From NCBI RefSeq assembly GCF_010365055.1, contig NZ_JAAFHA010000053.1:1-35131 (forward strand): DNA of 35,131 bases, read 5' to 3'. Position numbers and translations under genes: made by a program. This stretch comes from Rhodoferax sp. (GTDB lineage Bacteria; Pseudomonadota; Gammaproteobacteria; Burkholderiales; Burkholderiaceae_C). Position 1 is the first letter of the stretch; every line of letters starts with the position of its first letter. A model generated the notes under the pieces. The model did not search any database and was not told the DNA's origin. It saw nothing but the letters and a program-made list of their open reading frames with translations. Below, one piece after another: positions 7,568-15,875 of this stretch.

Positions 7568-9503
7568 CTTAAAGTCGACACTTCCCACCCCATTTTTCGT
7601 TCCTTGGCGGTCCCTGGGCAAATGAAATCAACGAGTTAGGCGAGTTTTTCGGCCGAAATTTTTTGAAAAGCTTGTAGTGGCACGTTTAGCATTAAAAGTA
7701 GTTTTTCTTTGATCTAATTTGCGATACACTTGCCGCCATGTTCATCAAAGTCACTCAATCAGGTGCCCGGCGTTATGCGCAACTGGTGGAGTCGTTCCGC
7801 AATGAGGACGGCAAACCCCGCCAGCGCACCGTGTGCACCCTGGGTCGCCTGGAGGATGGCGGCGAAGTCGACACCCTGATTGCCTCGCTGCAACGTGCCC
7901 GTGGCATCACGCCGGTCTCGTCTCCCCTTGATGGGTTGCGCTTTACCGAGAGTCGCCATGCAGGCGACGTCTGGGCCCTGTCTGAACTCTGGCGCTCTCT
8001 TGGGTTTGATGGCTTGGCGAGTGCTTGGCGCCGCTCTAAGACTGAGGTCGATGTGCTGGCGTGTCTGCGCGTCATGGTCTTCAATCGCCTGTGTGATCCA
8101 GGCAGCAAGCTCGGTGTGCTGCGCTGGCTGCAAACCGTAGCCCTGCCGGTTGGCGTTGTGAAAGACTTGCCGGAGCACCAACACCTGCTGCGGGCCATGG
8201 ATGTGCTCGACGAATACAGCGACACCCTGGGCGTCAGACTGGCAACACTCATGCGCCCCTTGATTGATCAAGACCTCTCCGTGGTGTTTTATGACCTCAC
8301 CACCGTGGAGGTCACCGGTCAGACTGACCTGGCAGATGATGTTCGAGCCTATGGCAGGGCCAAATCGGGTTTGGTGGAACGCCAATTCATGCTGTCTTTG
8401 GTGCAAACCTTCGAGGGTCTGCCCATCGCCCATGAAGTGCATCCCGGCAATACGGCAGAAGCCAAGACACTGCTACCCATGATCCGTGGTTTGCTTGAGC
8501 GCTACCCGCTCAAGCGCGTCGTGCTGGTGGCGGACCGGGGACTGCTCAGTGTCAGCAACATCGAGGAATTGGCCAAACTTCAGGCGAAGCTTAAAAAGGA
8601 CGGGCGTGATGTGGCGCTGGAATACATCCTGGCAGTGCCTGCGGCGCGATATGGTGACTTTGCCGACGACTTAAAACGTTTGAGTGCGGCACAAGCACCC
8701 GATCAAGAATGGTGTGCTGAAACAAAATGGCAGGACAACCGCCTGGTGGTGGCCCATGACCCTGTGGCGGCCGCGCGGCGCGGCCATGCGCGCGACAAGA
8801 CCATTGCGGAGTTGGTCGCCATGGGTCAGCAGTGCAGCGGCAAACTCGATGGACAAGATGCTGGCAAACGCGCCAAAGGGCGACCGATGTCGGACTCTGG
8901 CACCAAGGCGCGTTTTTATCACGCCGTCAAAGAAGTCCATATGGCGCATGTGATCAAGGTGGACTTGAAGGCAGAGCTGTTCAGTTACACGATTGACGAG
9001 GACAAGAAGCGTTATCTGGAGTTGCTCGACGGCAAGTTGCTGCTGGTGACCAATACGAATACACCGGCCACCGAGGTGGTGCAGCGCTACAAGAGTCTGG
9101 CCGATATTGAGCGCGGCTTTCGGGTGCTTAAATCCGACATCGAGATTGGGCCGGTGTACCACCGGTTACCCCAGCGGATTCGCTCGCACGCCTTGGTGTG
9201 TTTCATGGCGCTGATCCTGTACCGGGTGATGCGCATGCGGCTCAAGGCGGCCAATCGATCAGAGTCACCCAGCACACTGCTGGAACAGCTCAAACGCATT
9301 CACCAGCAGACCGCGCAAACAACGGACGGTAAAACTCTGACCGGGTTGACCGAAATGACGCCCGCTCAGAAGTCGCTGTTTGCCGCTCTGGAGTTGGCAC
9401 TACCCACACCCGCGGACCTGGTCAAACCCGTTTTGTAGTCTGCGCTTTGGACTCCGTTTCTAATGAAATCAAGGACTTGCGTGCAGGAAGTGTCGAACTT
9501 AAG
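7568..9503 (+). mobile_element. Complete IS1634-family insertion sequence inside gabT
   Basis: The 1936-bp element is bounded by terminal inverted repeats: left CTTAAAGTCGACACTTCC (7568-7585) and right, read inward on the minus strand, CTTAAGTTCGACACTTCC (9486-9503), matching at 16 of 18 positions. A 4-bp direct duplication GCCA flanks it. An 11-bp direct repeat AATGAAATCAA lies just inside both ends (7621-7631 and 9462-9472). One full-length DDE transposase fills the interior. The clean duplication, intact gene and exact restoration of the host gene on removal point to a fairly recent insertion. Family assignment is from the transposase sequence; a 5-6 bp duplication is more usual in this family, so the repeat boundary could shift by a base or two. 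Confidence 0.9.
7738..9438 (+). CDS. IS1634-family DDE transposase
   Basis: A 566-residue IS4-superfamily transposase of the IS1634 type. The N-terminus (MFIKVTQSGARRYAQLVESF) is typical of these proteins. Acidic catalytic motifs are visible: VVFYDLTTVEV (first Asp), VVLVADRGLLS (second Asp) and the YKSLADIERGFRVLKSDIEI block with the catalytic Glu (Y-(2)-R-(3)-E-(6)-K-like region). The frame is uninterrupted and full length, so the element may be active. It is read in the same direction as gabT and could supply read-through transcription to the downstream cupin and gabD genes. Confidence 0.95.
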   Translation: MFIKVTQSGARRYAQLVESFRNEDGKPRQRTVCTLGRLEDGGEVDTLIASLQRARGITPVSSPLDGLRFTESRHAGDVWALSELWRSLGFDGLASAWRRSKTEVDVLACLRVMVFNRLCDPGSKLGVLRWLQTVALPVGVVKDLPEHQHLLRAMDVLDEYSDTLGVRLATLMRPLIDQDLSVVFYDLTTVEVTGQTDLADDVRAYGRAKSGLVERQFMLSLVQTFEGLPIAHEVHPGNTAEAKTLLPMIRGLLERYPLKRVVLVADRGLLSVSNIEELAKLQAKLKKDGRDVALEYILAVPAARYGDFADDLKRLSAAQAPDQEWCAETKWQDNRLVVAHDPVAAARRGHARDKTIAELVAMGQQCSGKLDGQDAGKRAKGRPMSDSGTKARFYHAVKEVHMAHVIKVDLKAELFSYTIDEDKKRYLELLDGKLLLVTNTNTPATEVVQRYKSLADIERGFRVLKSDIEIGPVYHRLPQRIRSHALVCFMALILYRVMRMRLKAANRSESPSTLLEQLKRIHQQTAQTTDGKTLTGLTEMTPAQKSLFAALELALPTPADLVKPVL

Positions 9504-9507
9504 GCCA
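9504..9507. repeat. Right copy of the GCCA target-site duplication
   Basis: GCCA at 9504-9507 lies immediately outside the right inverted repeat and duplicates 7564-7567. Confidence 0.75.
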
Positions 9508-9671
9508 AACGGCTGGCCGCCGAGGCTACCCGGCGCGGGCTGATCCTGCTGACTTGCGGCACTTATGGCAATGTGGTTCGTATTCTGGTGCCGCTGACGG
9601 TCAGTGATGCCATCGTCGATGAAGGCCTGGCCATCATGGCGGCATCGCTGGCCGCGATTCAGGCCAGTTGA
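9508..9671 (+). pseudogene. gabT: 4-aminobutyrate aminotransferase, 3' part, separated by the insertion sequence
   Basis: These bases encode the missing GabT C-terminus: RLAAEATRRGLILLTCGTYG followed by NVVRILVPLTVSDAIVDEGL, ending at TGA 9669-9671. Joined to base 7567 the two parts give an uninterrupted 432-residue protein, the normal GabT size (about 425). A chimeric frame starting inside the right end of the element (from 9447) also reads into this segment, but nothing suggests that short product has a function. Confidence 0.93.
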
Positions 9672-9743
9672 CATTCTTGTACCCCTGGCATGTGACTGAC
9701 ATGGCGTCCCGTCGGCTGCCACCACCCACCCGTGATCCCCACC

Positions 9744-10058
9744 ATGACTCTTTCAAATCTATCAAAAGGCAAGATCGAACGCCCTCAGGCAGTGCCCACC
9801 GTGCAGGTGTCAAACGAGCACGTCGTCGTGACTGAATGGCGATTTGCTCCTGGCGCCGAAACTGGTTGGCATACTCATGGACACAACTATGTCGTTGTGC
9901 CTCAAACCAACGGTGAACTTCTGCTTGAAACGCCAGAGGGACAAATGATCGCGCCTTTGGTGGCCGGTCAGTCGTACGCGCGTACCGTCGGGGTTCAACA
10001 CAATGTCGTCAACTCATCCTCTCATGAGGTGGTCTTTGTTGAAATTGAAGTTCTGTGA
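9744..10058 (+). CDS. Small cupin protein, BauB-like (beta-alanine degradation family)
   Basis: A single-domain cupin of 104 residues from ATG 9744 (GTG 9732 is an in-frame alternative). It has the first cupin motif WRFAPGAETGWHTHGHNYVVVP (two metal-binding His and the following Tyr region) and the second motif around GVQHNVVNSSSHEVVFVEIE. The pattern resembles the BauB cupins that accompany beta-alanine/omega-amino-acid catabolic genes in Pseudomonas; their biochemical role is poorly known. Lying between gabT and gabD supports a part in the same pathway, perhaps as a ligand- or metal-binding accessory. Assignment to BauB is by remembered similarity, not a search. Confidence 0.75.
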   Translation: MTLSNLSKGKIERPQAVPTVQVSNEHVVVTEWRFAPGAETGWHTHGHNYVVVPQTNGELLLETPEGQMIAPLVAGQSYARTVGVQHNVVNSSSHEVVFVEIEVL

Positions 10059-10245
10059 CCGTCATTCTGGAAAACTCCAATACTTCCATTTGACCGAATA
10101 CTCCAATTCACTGACGCTGCCTGTGTGACGAATTTCGCTGCCACTTACGACAACGTCCTGATGATGCACCAGCCCGCTTTCTTAACCCGCCTGGCCCGCA
10201 AGCGATCCAACGGTCGTCAACATTTCAACCTTAACTCAGAGAATA

Positions 10246-11712
10246 ATGATCATGATGCAACTGAAAGACCCCTCGCTGTTTCGGCAGCAAGCTTATATCA
10301 ACGGTCAGTGGTGTAACGCCGACAGCGGCGAAACCTGCGCCGTCACTAATCCGGCCACCGGTGAAACCATCGGTACCGTGCCGAAAATGGGCACGGCCGA
10401 AACCCGCCGCGCCATCAAGTCGGCCGACAAGGCTTGGCGCAGTTGGCGCGAAAAAACCGGCAAAGAGCGCAGTGCCGTGATCCGTAAATGGAACGACCTG
10501 ATGCTGGCCAATGCCGATGATCTGGCCATGATCATGACGGTCGAGCAAGGCAAGCCGCTGGCTGAAGCCAAGGGTGAAATCGTTTATGCCGCCTCTTTTA
10601 TTGAATGGTTTGCCGAGGAGGCCAAGCGCGTCAGCGGTGACACACTGGCCTCGCCCTGGACGGACCGGCGCATCGTCGTCATCAAGCAGCCCATCGGCGT
10701 CTGCGCCGCCATTACGCCCTGGAACTTCCCGTCTTCGATGATCACCCGCAAAGCCGGCCCGGCGCTCGCTGCGGGTTGCCCGATGGTGTTGAAGCCAGCG
10801 CTGGCTACGCCCTATTCGGCACTGGCGCTGGCCGTGCTGGCAGAACGCGCTGGCGTGCCGCCAGGCATCTTCAGCGTATTGACCGGATCAGCCAGTGCCA
10901 TCGGCGGCGAGATGACCTCCAACCCCACCGTGCGCAAAGTTTCTTTCACCGGTTCCACCGAAATCGGCAGCATGCTGATGCAACAATGCGCCAAGACCAT
11001 CAAGAAGCTGTCGCTGGAGCTGGGCGGCAACGCACCGTTCATCGTGTTTGACGATGCCGATCTGGATGCGGCAGTGGAAGGCGCCATCATGTCCAAATAC
11101 CGCAACGCCGGCCAGACCTGCGTCTGCGCGAATCGTCTGTATGTGCAGGACGGTGTCTATGATGCCTTTGCGAAAAAGCTGGTCGTCGCCGTGGAAAAGC
11201 TCAAGGTCGGCAACGGCGTCGAGGCCGGCGTCACGCAAGGACCACTGATTGACGGTGCTGCCATCAAAAAGGTGGAACAGCACATCGCCGATGCGCTCTC
11301 CAAGGGCGGGCGACTTCTGACCGGCGGCAAGCGCCATGCGCTGGGACACAGCTTTTTCGAGCCGACCGTGATTGCCGACACCAGCCCCGACATGCTGGTC
11401 GCCCGGGAAGAAACCTTTGGCCCATTGGCCCCGCTGTTTCGCTTCAAGACCGATGCCGATGTGATCGCCATGGCCAACGATACCGAGTTCGGTCTGGCCA
11501 GCTATTTTTATTCGCGCGACATCGGGCGCATCTGGCGTGTCGCAGAAGGTCTGGAGAGCGGCATGGTCGGTATCAACACCGGCATTATTTCCAACGAAGT
11601 TGCGCCGTTTGGCGGGGTCAAACAATCCGGATTGGGGCGCGAAGGCTCAAAGTACGGGATGGATGACTACTTGGTGATCAAGTATCTATGCATGGGTGGT
11701 TTGGATAAGTGA
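10246..11712 (+). CDS. gabD: Succinate-semialdehyde dehydrogenase (NAD(P)+), GabD family
   Basis: A 488-residue aldehyde dehydrogenase closest in appearance to GabD. Motifs include ITPWNFPSSMITRKAGPALAAG (cofactor site), FTGSTEIG, SLELGGNAPFIVFDDADLD with the general-base Glu (about residue 258), and AGQTCVCANRLYV with the catalytic Cys (about residue 292) followed by a second Cys two residues later as in GabD. It oxidises the semialdehyde made by GabT to succinate. Three closely spaced ATGs (10246, 10252, 10255) leave the exact start open. The usual KPAS segment reads KPALATPYSALA here. It is separated from the cupin gene by 187 bp and may have its own promoter. Confidence 0.93.
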   Translation: MIMMQLKDPSLFRQQAYINGQWCNADSGETCAVTNPATGETIGTVPKMGTAETRRAIKSADKAWRSWREKTGKERSAVIRKWNDLMLANADDLAMIMTVEQGKPLAEAKGEIVYAASFIEWFAEEAKRVSGDTLASPWTDRRIVVIKQPIGVCAAITPWNFPSSMITRKAGPALAAGCPMVLKPALATPYSALALAVLAERAGVPPGIFSVLTGSASAIGGEMTSNPTVRKVSFTGSTEIGSMLMQQCAKTIKKLSLELGGNAPFIVFDDADLDAAVEGAIMSKYRNAGQTCVCANRLYVQDGVYDAFAKKLVVAVEKLKVGNGVEAGVTQGPLIDGAAIKKVEQHIADALSKGGRLLTGGKRHALGHSFFEPTVIADTSPDMLVAREETFGPLAPLFRFKTDADVIAMANDTEFGLASYFYSRDIGRIWRVAEGLESGMVGINTGIISNEVAPFGGVKQSGLGREGSKYGMDDYLVIKYLCMGGLDK

Positions 11713-12379
11713 GTATCTGGCCGGCAATCAGCTTGTTCTGAAGTTCTTCAACATTCGCCCGACGCTGCCCCTGATACACCGAGTTGTCACTGAGCGGGTT
11801 TGCTTTGAGCCCTCACATCGCCGTGGTGCGTTGCTCCACTTGTTTATCGGGAGCAAGGCCCACTGGAGCAATCACTCCAAAGGTAGATCTGGCAGGCTGG
11901 TTCCGGCTTAACGAGACCTTCAAATCACACACTAGATTGGCAGTTGAACTTCCGGGATTTTTGCCGCGTTGCTGATGGTCACACAATGAAGATACCGAAC
12001 TTGGCGATGTCAGCTTTCTGGAAATCATGCCAGTTCATTGACCGCAATCGAAAAACATTATCGGGGTCGGTTGATGGTCGTTGGCGGGTGCAGCGATCCT
12101 CGAAATCGACACCACATTGCTGACGGCCAGGGTACTGGGGTGAATGTCGGGTAACGAGCGAGCATTTTCGGCAGACCTATGTCAGCAACCGCTGCAGACC
12201 TGCCCGACGCGAGCATCAAAAAAAATTGCCAACCAGAGAGTCGCCCGCAGAGATAGGGGCGTGGGCCGCCGCCGATTTCTGGGCGTTTGACAGTATGAGG
12301 CGGGGGCCCACGCCCCAATCTCTGCCCTCAGGTCCTGCGCACGGCACTCAAAGAATTCAAATAAAAAACTTGCGCCGAA
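11713..12379. other. 667-bp stretch without a recognisable gene
   Basis: No open frame in this interval resembles a known protein and the longest frames are short and uneven in composition. It lies between the convergent gabD and corA genes. The only clear structure is the large inverted repeat at 12247-12325, plus an A8 tract near 12219-12226. It could be a degraded gene remnant or an old insertion scar. Confidence 0.5.
12247..12325. repeat. Large inverted repeat, possible bidirectional terminator or interspersed palindrome
   Basis: A 21-bp arm (12247-12267, containing AGGGGCGTGGGCC) and its complement (12305-12325, containing GGCCCACGCCCC) match at 20 of 21 positions around a 37-nt loop. 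It sits between the 3' ends of gabD and corA. On the minus strand an 8-T run follows about 20 nt after the stem, which fits only loosely with intrinsic termination. The long perfect arms would also suit a mobile palindromic repeat. Confidence 0.6.
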
Positions 12380-13366
12380 CTACTTCAACCAGCCGCGTTT
12401 TCTGAAGTACCACATGGGCACCAGCGCGCTGGCGACCATCAGCGCCAGCGCATAGGGGTAGCCCAGCGACCAGTCGAGTTCGGGCAGGTACTTGAAGTTC
12501 ATGCCGTAGATACTGGCAATCAGCGTGGGCGGCAGCAGCGCCACACTGGCGACCGAGAAGATTTTGATGATCTTGTTCTGGTTGATGTTGATAAAGCCAA
12601 CCGTGGCATCCATCAAAAAGTTGATCTTGTCGAACAGGAAGGCAGTGTGCGAGTCGAGAGAATCGATATCGCGCAGAATTTGCCGGGCATCCTCAAACTG
12701 TTCGCTGTTGAGCATCTTGCTGCGCATCATGAAGCTCACCGCGCGGCGCGTGTCCATCGCGTTGCGGCGGATGCGTCCGCTCATGTCTTCGTGGCGCGCA
12801 ATGGCGCCCAGCACTTCGCCGGCCATGGCGTCCGTCACATCGCCTGACAGCACCTTGTTGCTCACGGTTTCCAGGTTGTCGTAAATGCCCTCTAAAGTGT
12901 CGGCCGAATATTCCGCGTCGGCATCAAACAGCTTGAGCAGCACTTCCTTGGCGTCTTCAATCAGACCGGGGGCGCGGCGCGCGCGCATGCGTAAGAGCCG
13001 AAACACCGGCACGTCTTCGTCGTGAATCGAAAACAGCACGCCCATGCTCTTGAGCTCGTCATTGACCAAATTCAGGATGAAGGCGACGCGCACGGTGTGC
13101 GGCTCATCGTCGTCGGCCACCAAAAAGTCACTGCGAATGTGCAGGTCGCCGTTGTCTTCCCGGTAAAAGCGGGCCGATTCCTCAATGTCTTCGTCCATCG
13201 CGTCTTCGGGAATCGACAAGCCGTAGTGCTGCTTGATCCAGCGCTTTTCCTCCACGGTGGGAGACTCGAGATCGACCCAGATCGGCTGGAATTTAGACAG
13301 TTCTTCCAGCGAATCGATCTCTTCCTGGAACAGACGGCCATTGGCCAGCGTAAAGATGTTGAGCAT
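12380..13366 (-). CDS. corA: CorA-family magnesium/cobalt transporter
   Basis: A 328-residue CorA protein: a long acidic, helical cytoplasmic N-terminal domain followed by two C-terminal membrane segments joined by the signature YGMNF (residues 287-291). The first membrane helix is IKIFSVASVALLPPTLIASI and the second is PYALALMVASALVPMWYF, with the basic tail KRGWLK. It forms a pentameric inner-membrane channel for Mg2+ (also Co2+/Ni2+). Start at 13366 (MLNIFTL); a GGGAG element lies upstream on the minus strand. It appears to be monocistronic. Confidence 0.93.
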   Translation of the reverse strand: MLNIFTLANGRLFQEEIDSLEELSKFQPIWVDLESPTVEEKRWIKQHYGLSIPEDAMDEDIEESARFYREDNGDLHIRSDFLVADDDEPHTVRVAFILNLVNDELKSMGVLFSIHDEDVPVFRLLRMRARRAPGLIEDAKEVLLKLFDADAEYSADTLEGIYDNLETVSNKVLSGDVTDAMAGEVLGAIARHEDMSGRIRRNAMDTRRAVSFMMRSKMLNSEQFEDARQILRDIDSLDSHTAFLFDKINFLMDATVGFININQNKIIKIFSVASVALLPPTLIASIYGMNFKYLPELDWSLGYPYALALMVASALVPMWYFRKRGWLK

Positions 13367-13543
13367 GGCTCACTCCCGGGTAATGGTTTGCATCTGGCAG
13401 GGCTTGCGGGTTTTGGCTTCCAACCCCGATGCAGTCAAGGCGGGTTGAAAGCTAGCAACTGGGGCAGGGTTTCAAGGCGTGATTTTTTGGGAGTTGACCA
13501 GCAGAAATTATCGCATCGCCTAGCTGTTGAGTGACGGTCAACA

Positions 13544-13569
13544 GCGCCAAAAATATGCAATTTTGGCGC
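13544..13569. promoter_or_regulatory. Perfect inverted repeat in the corA/phnA divergent region
   Basis: GCGCCAAAA (13544-13552) and TTTTGGCGC (13561-13569) form a 9-bp perfect dyad with an 8-bp AT-rich centre between the divergently read corA and phnA genes. Placement suggests a regulator binding site rather than a terminator. The rest of 13367-13671 (305 bp) shows no further feature I can support. Confidence 0.35.
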
Positions 13570-13671
13570 CATGGCCCGAGTTTCATATACTTGTGGCCTT
13601 GCCTCGCGCACCGGCTGGCCGCCCAGGCTGTTGTGGGGGGCGTACGCTCCCTCTATTCAAACGATCACACC

Positions 13672-14028
13672 ATGTCCACTCCCGCCAATTTACCTGCTTG
13701 CCCCCAGTGCACGCTTGAAAATACCTATCCCGATGGCGCCAACTACGTCTGCCCCGACTGCGGCCATGAATGGCCGATGAGCGCAGCGGCTGAAGCGGGC
13801 GACGACGCCAAGGGTGTCATCAAGGATGCCAATGGCAACCCACTGGCAGACGGCGACACCGTGATCCTGATCAAAGACCTGAAGGTCAAGGGCTCGTCCA
13901 TCGTGCTGAAAAAAGGCACCAAAATCAAAGGCATCCGGCTGCCCGATGGCGCTGGCGACCACGAGGTGGACTGCAAGACCGATCAGGGCGCTTTCATGCT
14001 CAAGGCTGAGTTCATGAAGAAGGCCTGA
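13672..14028 (+). CDS. PhnA-family zinc-ribbon protein (YjdM-like)
   Basis: From ATG 13672 the product is 118 residues, the usual size for PhnA/YjdM; a longer in-frame extension from 13531 does not resemble the family. The N-terminus is a zinc ribbon with Cys10-Cys13 and Cys27-Cys30 (CPQC, CPDC). The C-terminal part (GVIKDANGNPLADGDTVILI, then KVKGSSIVLKKGTKIKGIRL) is the conserved PhnA domain with an SH3-like beta barrel. Despite the name, E. coli YjdM is not required for phosphonate use, and the cellular role is unknown. The creatininase-family gene starts 23 bp later, so the two may be cotranscribed. Confidence 0.9.
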   Translation: MSTPANLPACPQCTLENTYPDGANYVCPDCGHEWPMSAAAEAGDDAKGVIKDANGNPLADGDTVILIKDLKVKGSSIVLKKGTKIKGIRLPDGAGDHEVDCKTDQGAFMLKAEFMKKA

Positions 14029-14051
14029 AGCGTGGCGGCTCCTCAATCATC

Positions 14052-14912
14052 ATGGCTGCCATGACCCTGCGTTCACGCTACTGGGCCGACCTGTCCACAC
14101 GGGACTTTGCCCAGCTGATTTCCAGCGGACAATCTGCGAAAACCATCGCGGTGCTGCCGGTGGCTGCCACCGAGCAGCATGGCCCGCATTTGCCCCTGAG
14201 TGTCGACACGGCGTTGGTGGACGGCATCGTGGCGGCGGCTTTGCCGCACTTGGCAGCAGACTTGAACGTGCTGTTCCTGCCGACGCAAGCGATCGGTTTG
14301 AGCCCGGAGCACGCGCGCTTTCCCGGCACCTTGACGCTCAAGAATGAAACCATCCTGCGGCTTTGGGCCGACATTGGCGAGTCGGTCGCGGCTGCCGGCA
14401 TCCAGAAGCTGCTGCTGTTCAATAGCCACGGCGGCAATGTCAGCGTGATGGACCTGGCGGCACGCGACCTGCGCGCGCGGTTTGACATGCTGGTGTACAG
14501 CGCCAGCTGGTTCAACTTGCCGCTGCTTGATGCGCAGGGGCAGGACGTCAACGCCTTGTTCAGCTTGGAGGAGCATCGCTTTGGCATTCATGCGGGTGAC
14601 ATGGAGACTTCCATGATGCTGGCGCTCGACCCCGCACGGGTAGACATGGCACAGGCGCAAGACTTTCATTCCACCTCGCAAGACCGGGCACAACAGTTCG
14701 CCATTTTGGGCAATGGCAAGAGCGCCAAGCTGGGCTGGCAAATGCAGGACTACAACCGCAACGGGGCGGTGGGCAATGCGGCGGCTGCTACTGCCGAGAA
14801 GGGACGAGCGCTGCTGGATGCTGCCGGGCGCAGCCTGGCGCGGCTATTGGCTGAGATGGACCAGCTGCCGTTGAGCACGCTGGTGTCCGGGCCTGCGCCA
14901 AGCGGCCGCTGA
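14052..14912 (+). CDS. Creatininase-family metal-dependent amidohydrolase
   Basis: A 286-residue protein of the creatininase/creatinine amidohydrolase family. Metal-ligand motifs are present: TEQHGPHLPLSVDT (Glu41, His43, Asp52), the FNSHGGNV loop near residue 124 and HAGDMETSMML with the conserved Glu near residue 183. Family members open cyclic amides (creatinine) or act in peptide or pterin maturation such as MftE and ArfB. The exact substrate here cannot be read from sequence. Start may be ATG 14052 or ATG 14061; neither has a strong ribosome site. Confidence 0.88.
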   Translation: MAAMTLRSRYWADLSTRDFAQLISSGQSAKTIAVLPVAATEQHGPHLPLSVDTALVDGIVAAALPHLAADLNVLFLPTQAIGLSPEHARFPGTLTLKNETILRLWADIGESVAAAGIQKLLLFNSHGGNVSVMDLAARDLRARFDMLVYSASWFNLPLLDAQGQDVNALFSLEEHRFGIHAGDMETSMMLALDPARVDMAQAQDFHSTSQDRAQQFAILGNGKSAKLGWQMQDYNRNGAVGNAAAATAEKGRALLDAAGRSLARLLAEMDQLPLSTLVSGPAPSGR

Positions 14913-14958
14913 CCCCGATTTTTGCCCGCTTAAGCGCGCCCGCGGCCTCGCTGAACTC

Positions 14959-15855
14959 ATGCTGGTTTCTTACGATTTGTTCGCCCTGGGCGCAGCCGCC
15001 TGCTGGGCGCTGGGCAGCGTCACGTCGGTCACGCCCTCGCGCCATCTGGGCGCCTTTGCCTTTACCCGCTGGCGCATGCTGATGGTGGCGCTGATGCTGT
15101 GGGCGGTGGTGCTCGCCAGCGGCGGCTGGCGCACCTTTTCATCGGGTGCCTGGGGCGTCATGGCGGTCAGCGGCTTGATCGGCATTTTTGTTGGCGACAC
15201 CGCGCTGTTTGCGGCCATGAACCGGCTCGGGCCGCGCCGCGCCGGGGTCTTGTTTGCGACCCATGCGGTGTTCAGCGCGCTGCTGGGTTTCTGGCTCTTG
15301 CACGAGCGCATGAGCCTGCAGGCGCTGTGGGGCGGCGTCTTGACGCTGGTGGGCGTGATGACCGCGATCGTGCTGGGGCGGCGCAAAGAAGAAAACCACG
15401 CCTGGGAGGCCGATCGGGGTCACGTGGGCGCCGGCGTTCTGCTGGCGCTGCTGGCGGCGCTGTGTCAGGCGGTCGGCTCCCTCATTGCCAAGCCGGTGAT
15501 GATGACCGATGTGGACCCGGTAATGGCATCCGCCGTGCGGGTAACCGTCGCCACTTGCGCCCATTTTGTGTTGTTGGGTGCGGGCTTTCGGGCCGCGCGG
15601 GCACAGCGCCCGCCGACGCTGCGGGTGCTGGTGCAGACCGGGCTCAACGGTTTTATTGCCATGGGTGTGGGCATGACGCTGATTCTGCTGGCACTGCAAA
15701 AAGGCGATGTCGGCATGGTGGCGATCTTGTCGTCGGTGTCACCGGTGCTGGTGCTGCCCTTGCTGTGGCTGCACCTCGGGCGCGCGCCGGCGCCCGGTGC
15801 CTGGCTGGGTGCGGTCATGACGGTGGCCGGCACGGCGCTGATCTTGCTGCGCTGA
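14959..15855 (+). CDS. EamA/DMT-family inner-membrane transporter
   Basis: A 298-residue protein with ten predicted hydrophobic helices in two EamA repeats. The first includes LIGIFVGDTALFAAMNRLGPRRAG and the second GMTLILLALQKGDVGMVAIL; a charged loop (GRRKEENHAWEADRGH) joins the halves. EamA proteins export amino acids or other metabolites; the substrate is unknown. It is 46 bp downstream of the creatininase-family gene on the same strand. It is not closely similar to the second DMT gene at 19568-20515. Confidence 0.88.
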   Translation: MLVSYDLFALGAAACWALGSVTSVTPSRHLGAFAFTRWRMLMVALMLWAVVLASGGWRTFSSGAWGVMAVSGLIGIFVGDTALFAAMNRLGPRRAGVLFATHAVFSALLGFWLLHERMSLQALWGGVLTLVGVMTAIVLGRRKEENHAWEADRGHVGAGVLLALLAALCQAVGSLIAKPVMMTDVDPVMASAVRVTVATCAHFVLLGAGFRAARAQRPPTLRVLVQTGLNGFIAMGVGMTLILLALQKGDVGMVAILSSVSPVLVLPLLWLHLGRAPAPGAWLGAVMTVAGTALILLR

Positions 15856-15875
15856 CTATCATGGGCGCCAGCCAG

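Noticed and set aside
6412-7593. A 393-codon antisense frame opposite gabT
   Set aside because: It is His/Gln-rich and matches no motif, while the plus strand carries a clear GabT; it is a mirror frame.
9447-9671. A 74-codon gene after the transposase
   Set aside because: It is a chimera of the right end of the insertion sequence and the 3' end of gabT, not an independent gene.
10059-10245. Direct repeat ACTCCAAT (about 10074 and 10102) upstream of gabD as an operator
   Set aside because: Only two copies of a simple 8-mer without symmetry or known partner; too weak to call.
11696-12028. Short frames on both strands after gabD as possible small genes
   Set aside because: No ribosome site, no recognisable motif and mutually overlapping frames; they are not better than chance.
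13531-13671. N-terminal extension of the PhnA-type protein from 13531
   Set aside because: The extra ~47 residues lack similarity to the family and would cover the dyad and promoter region; ATG 13672 gives the expected size.
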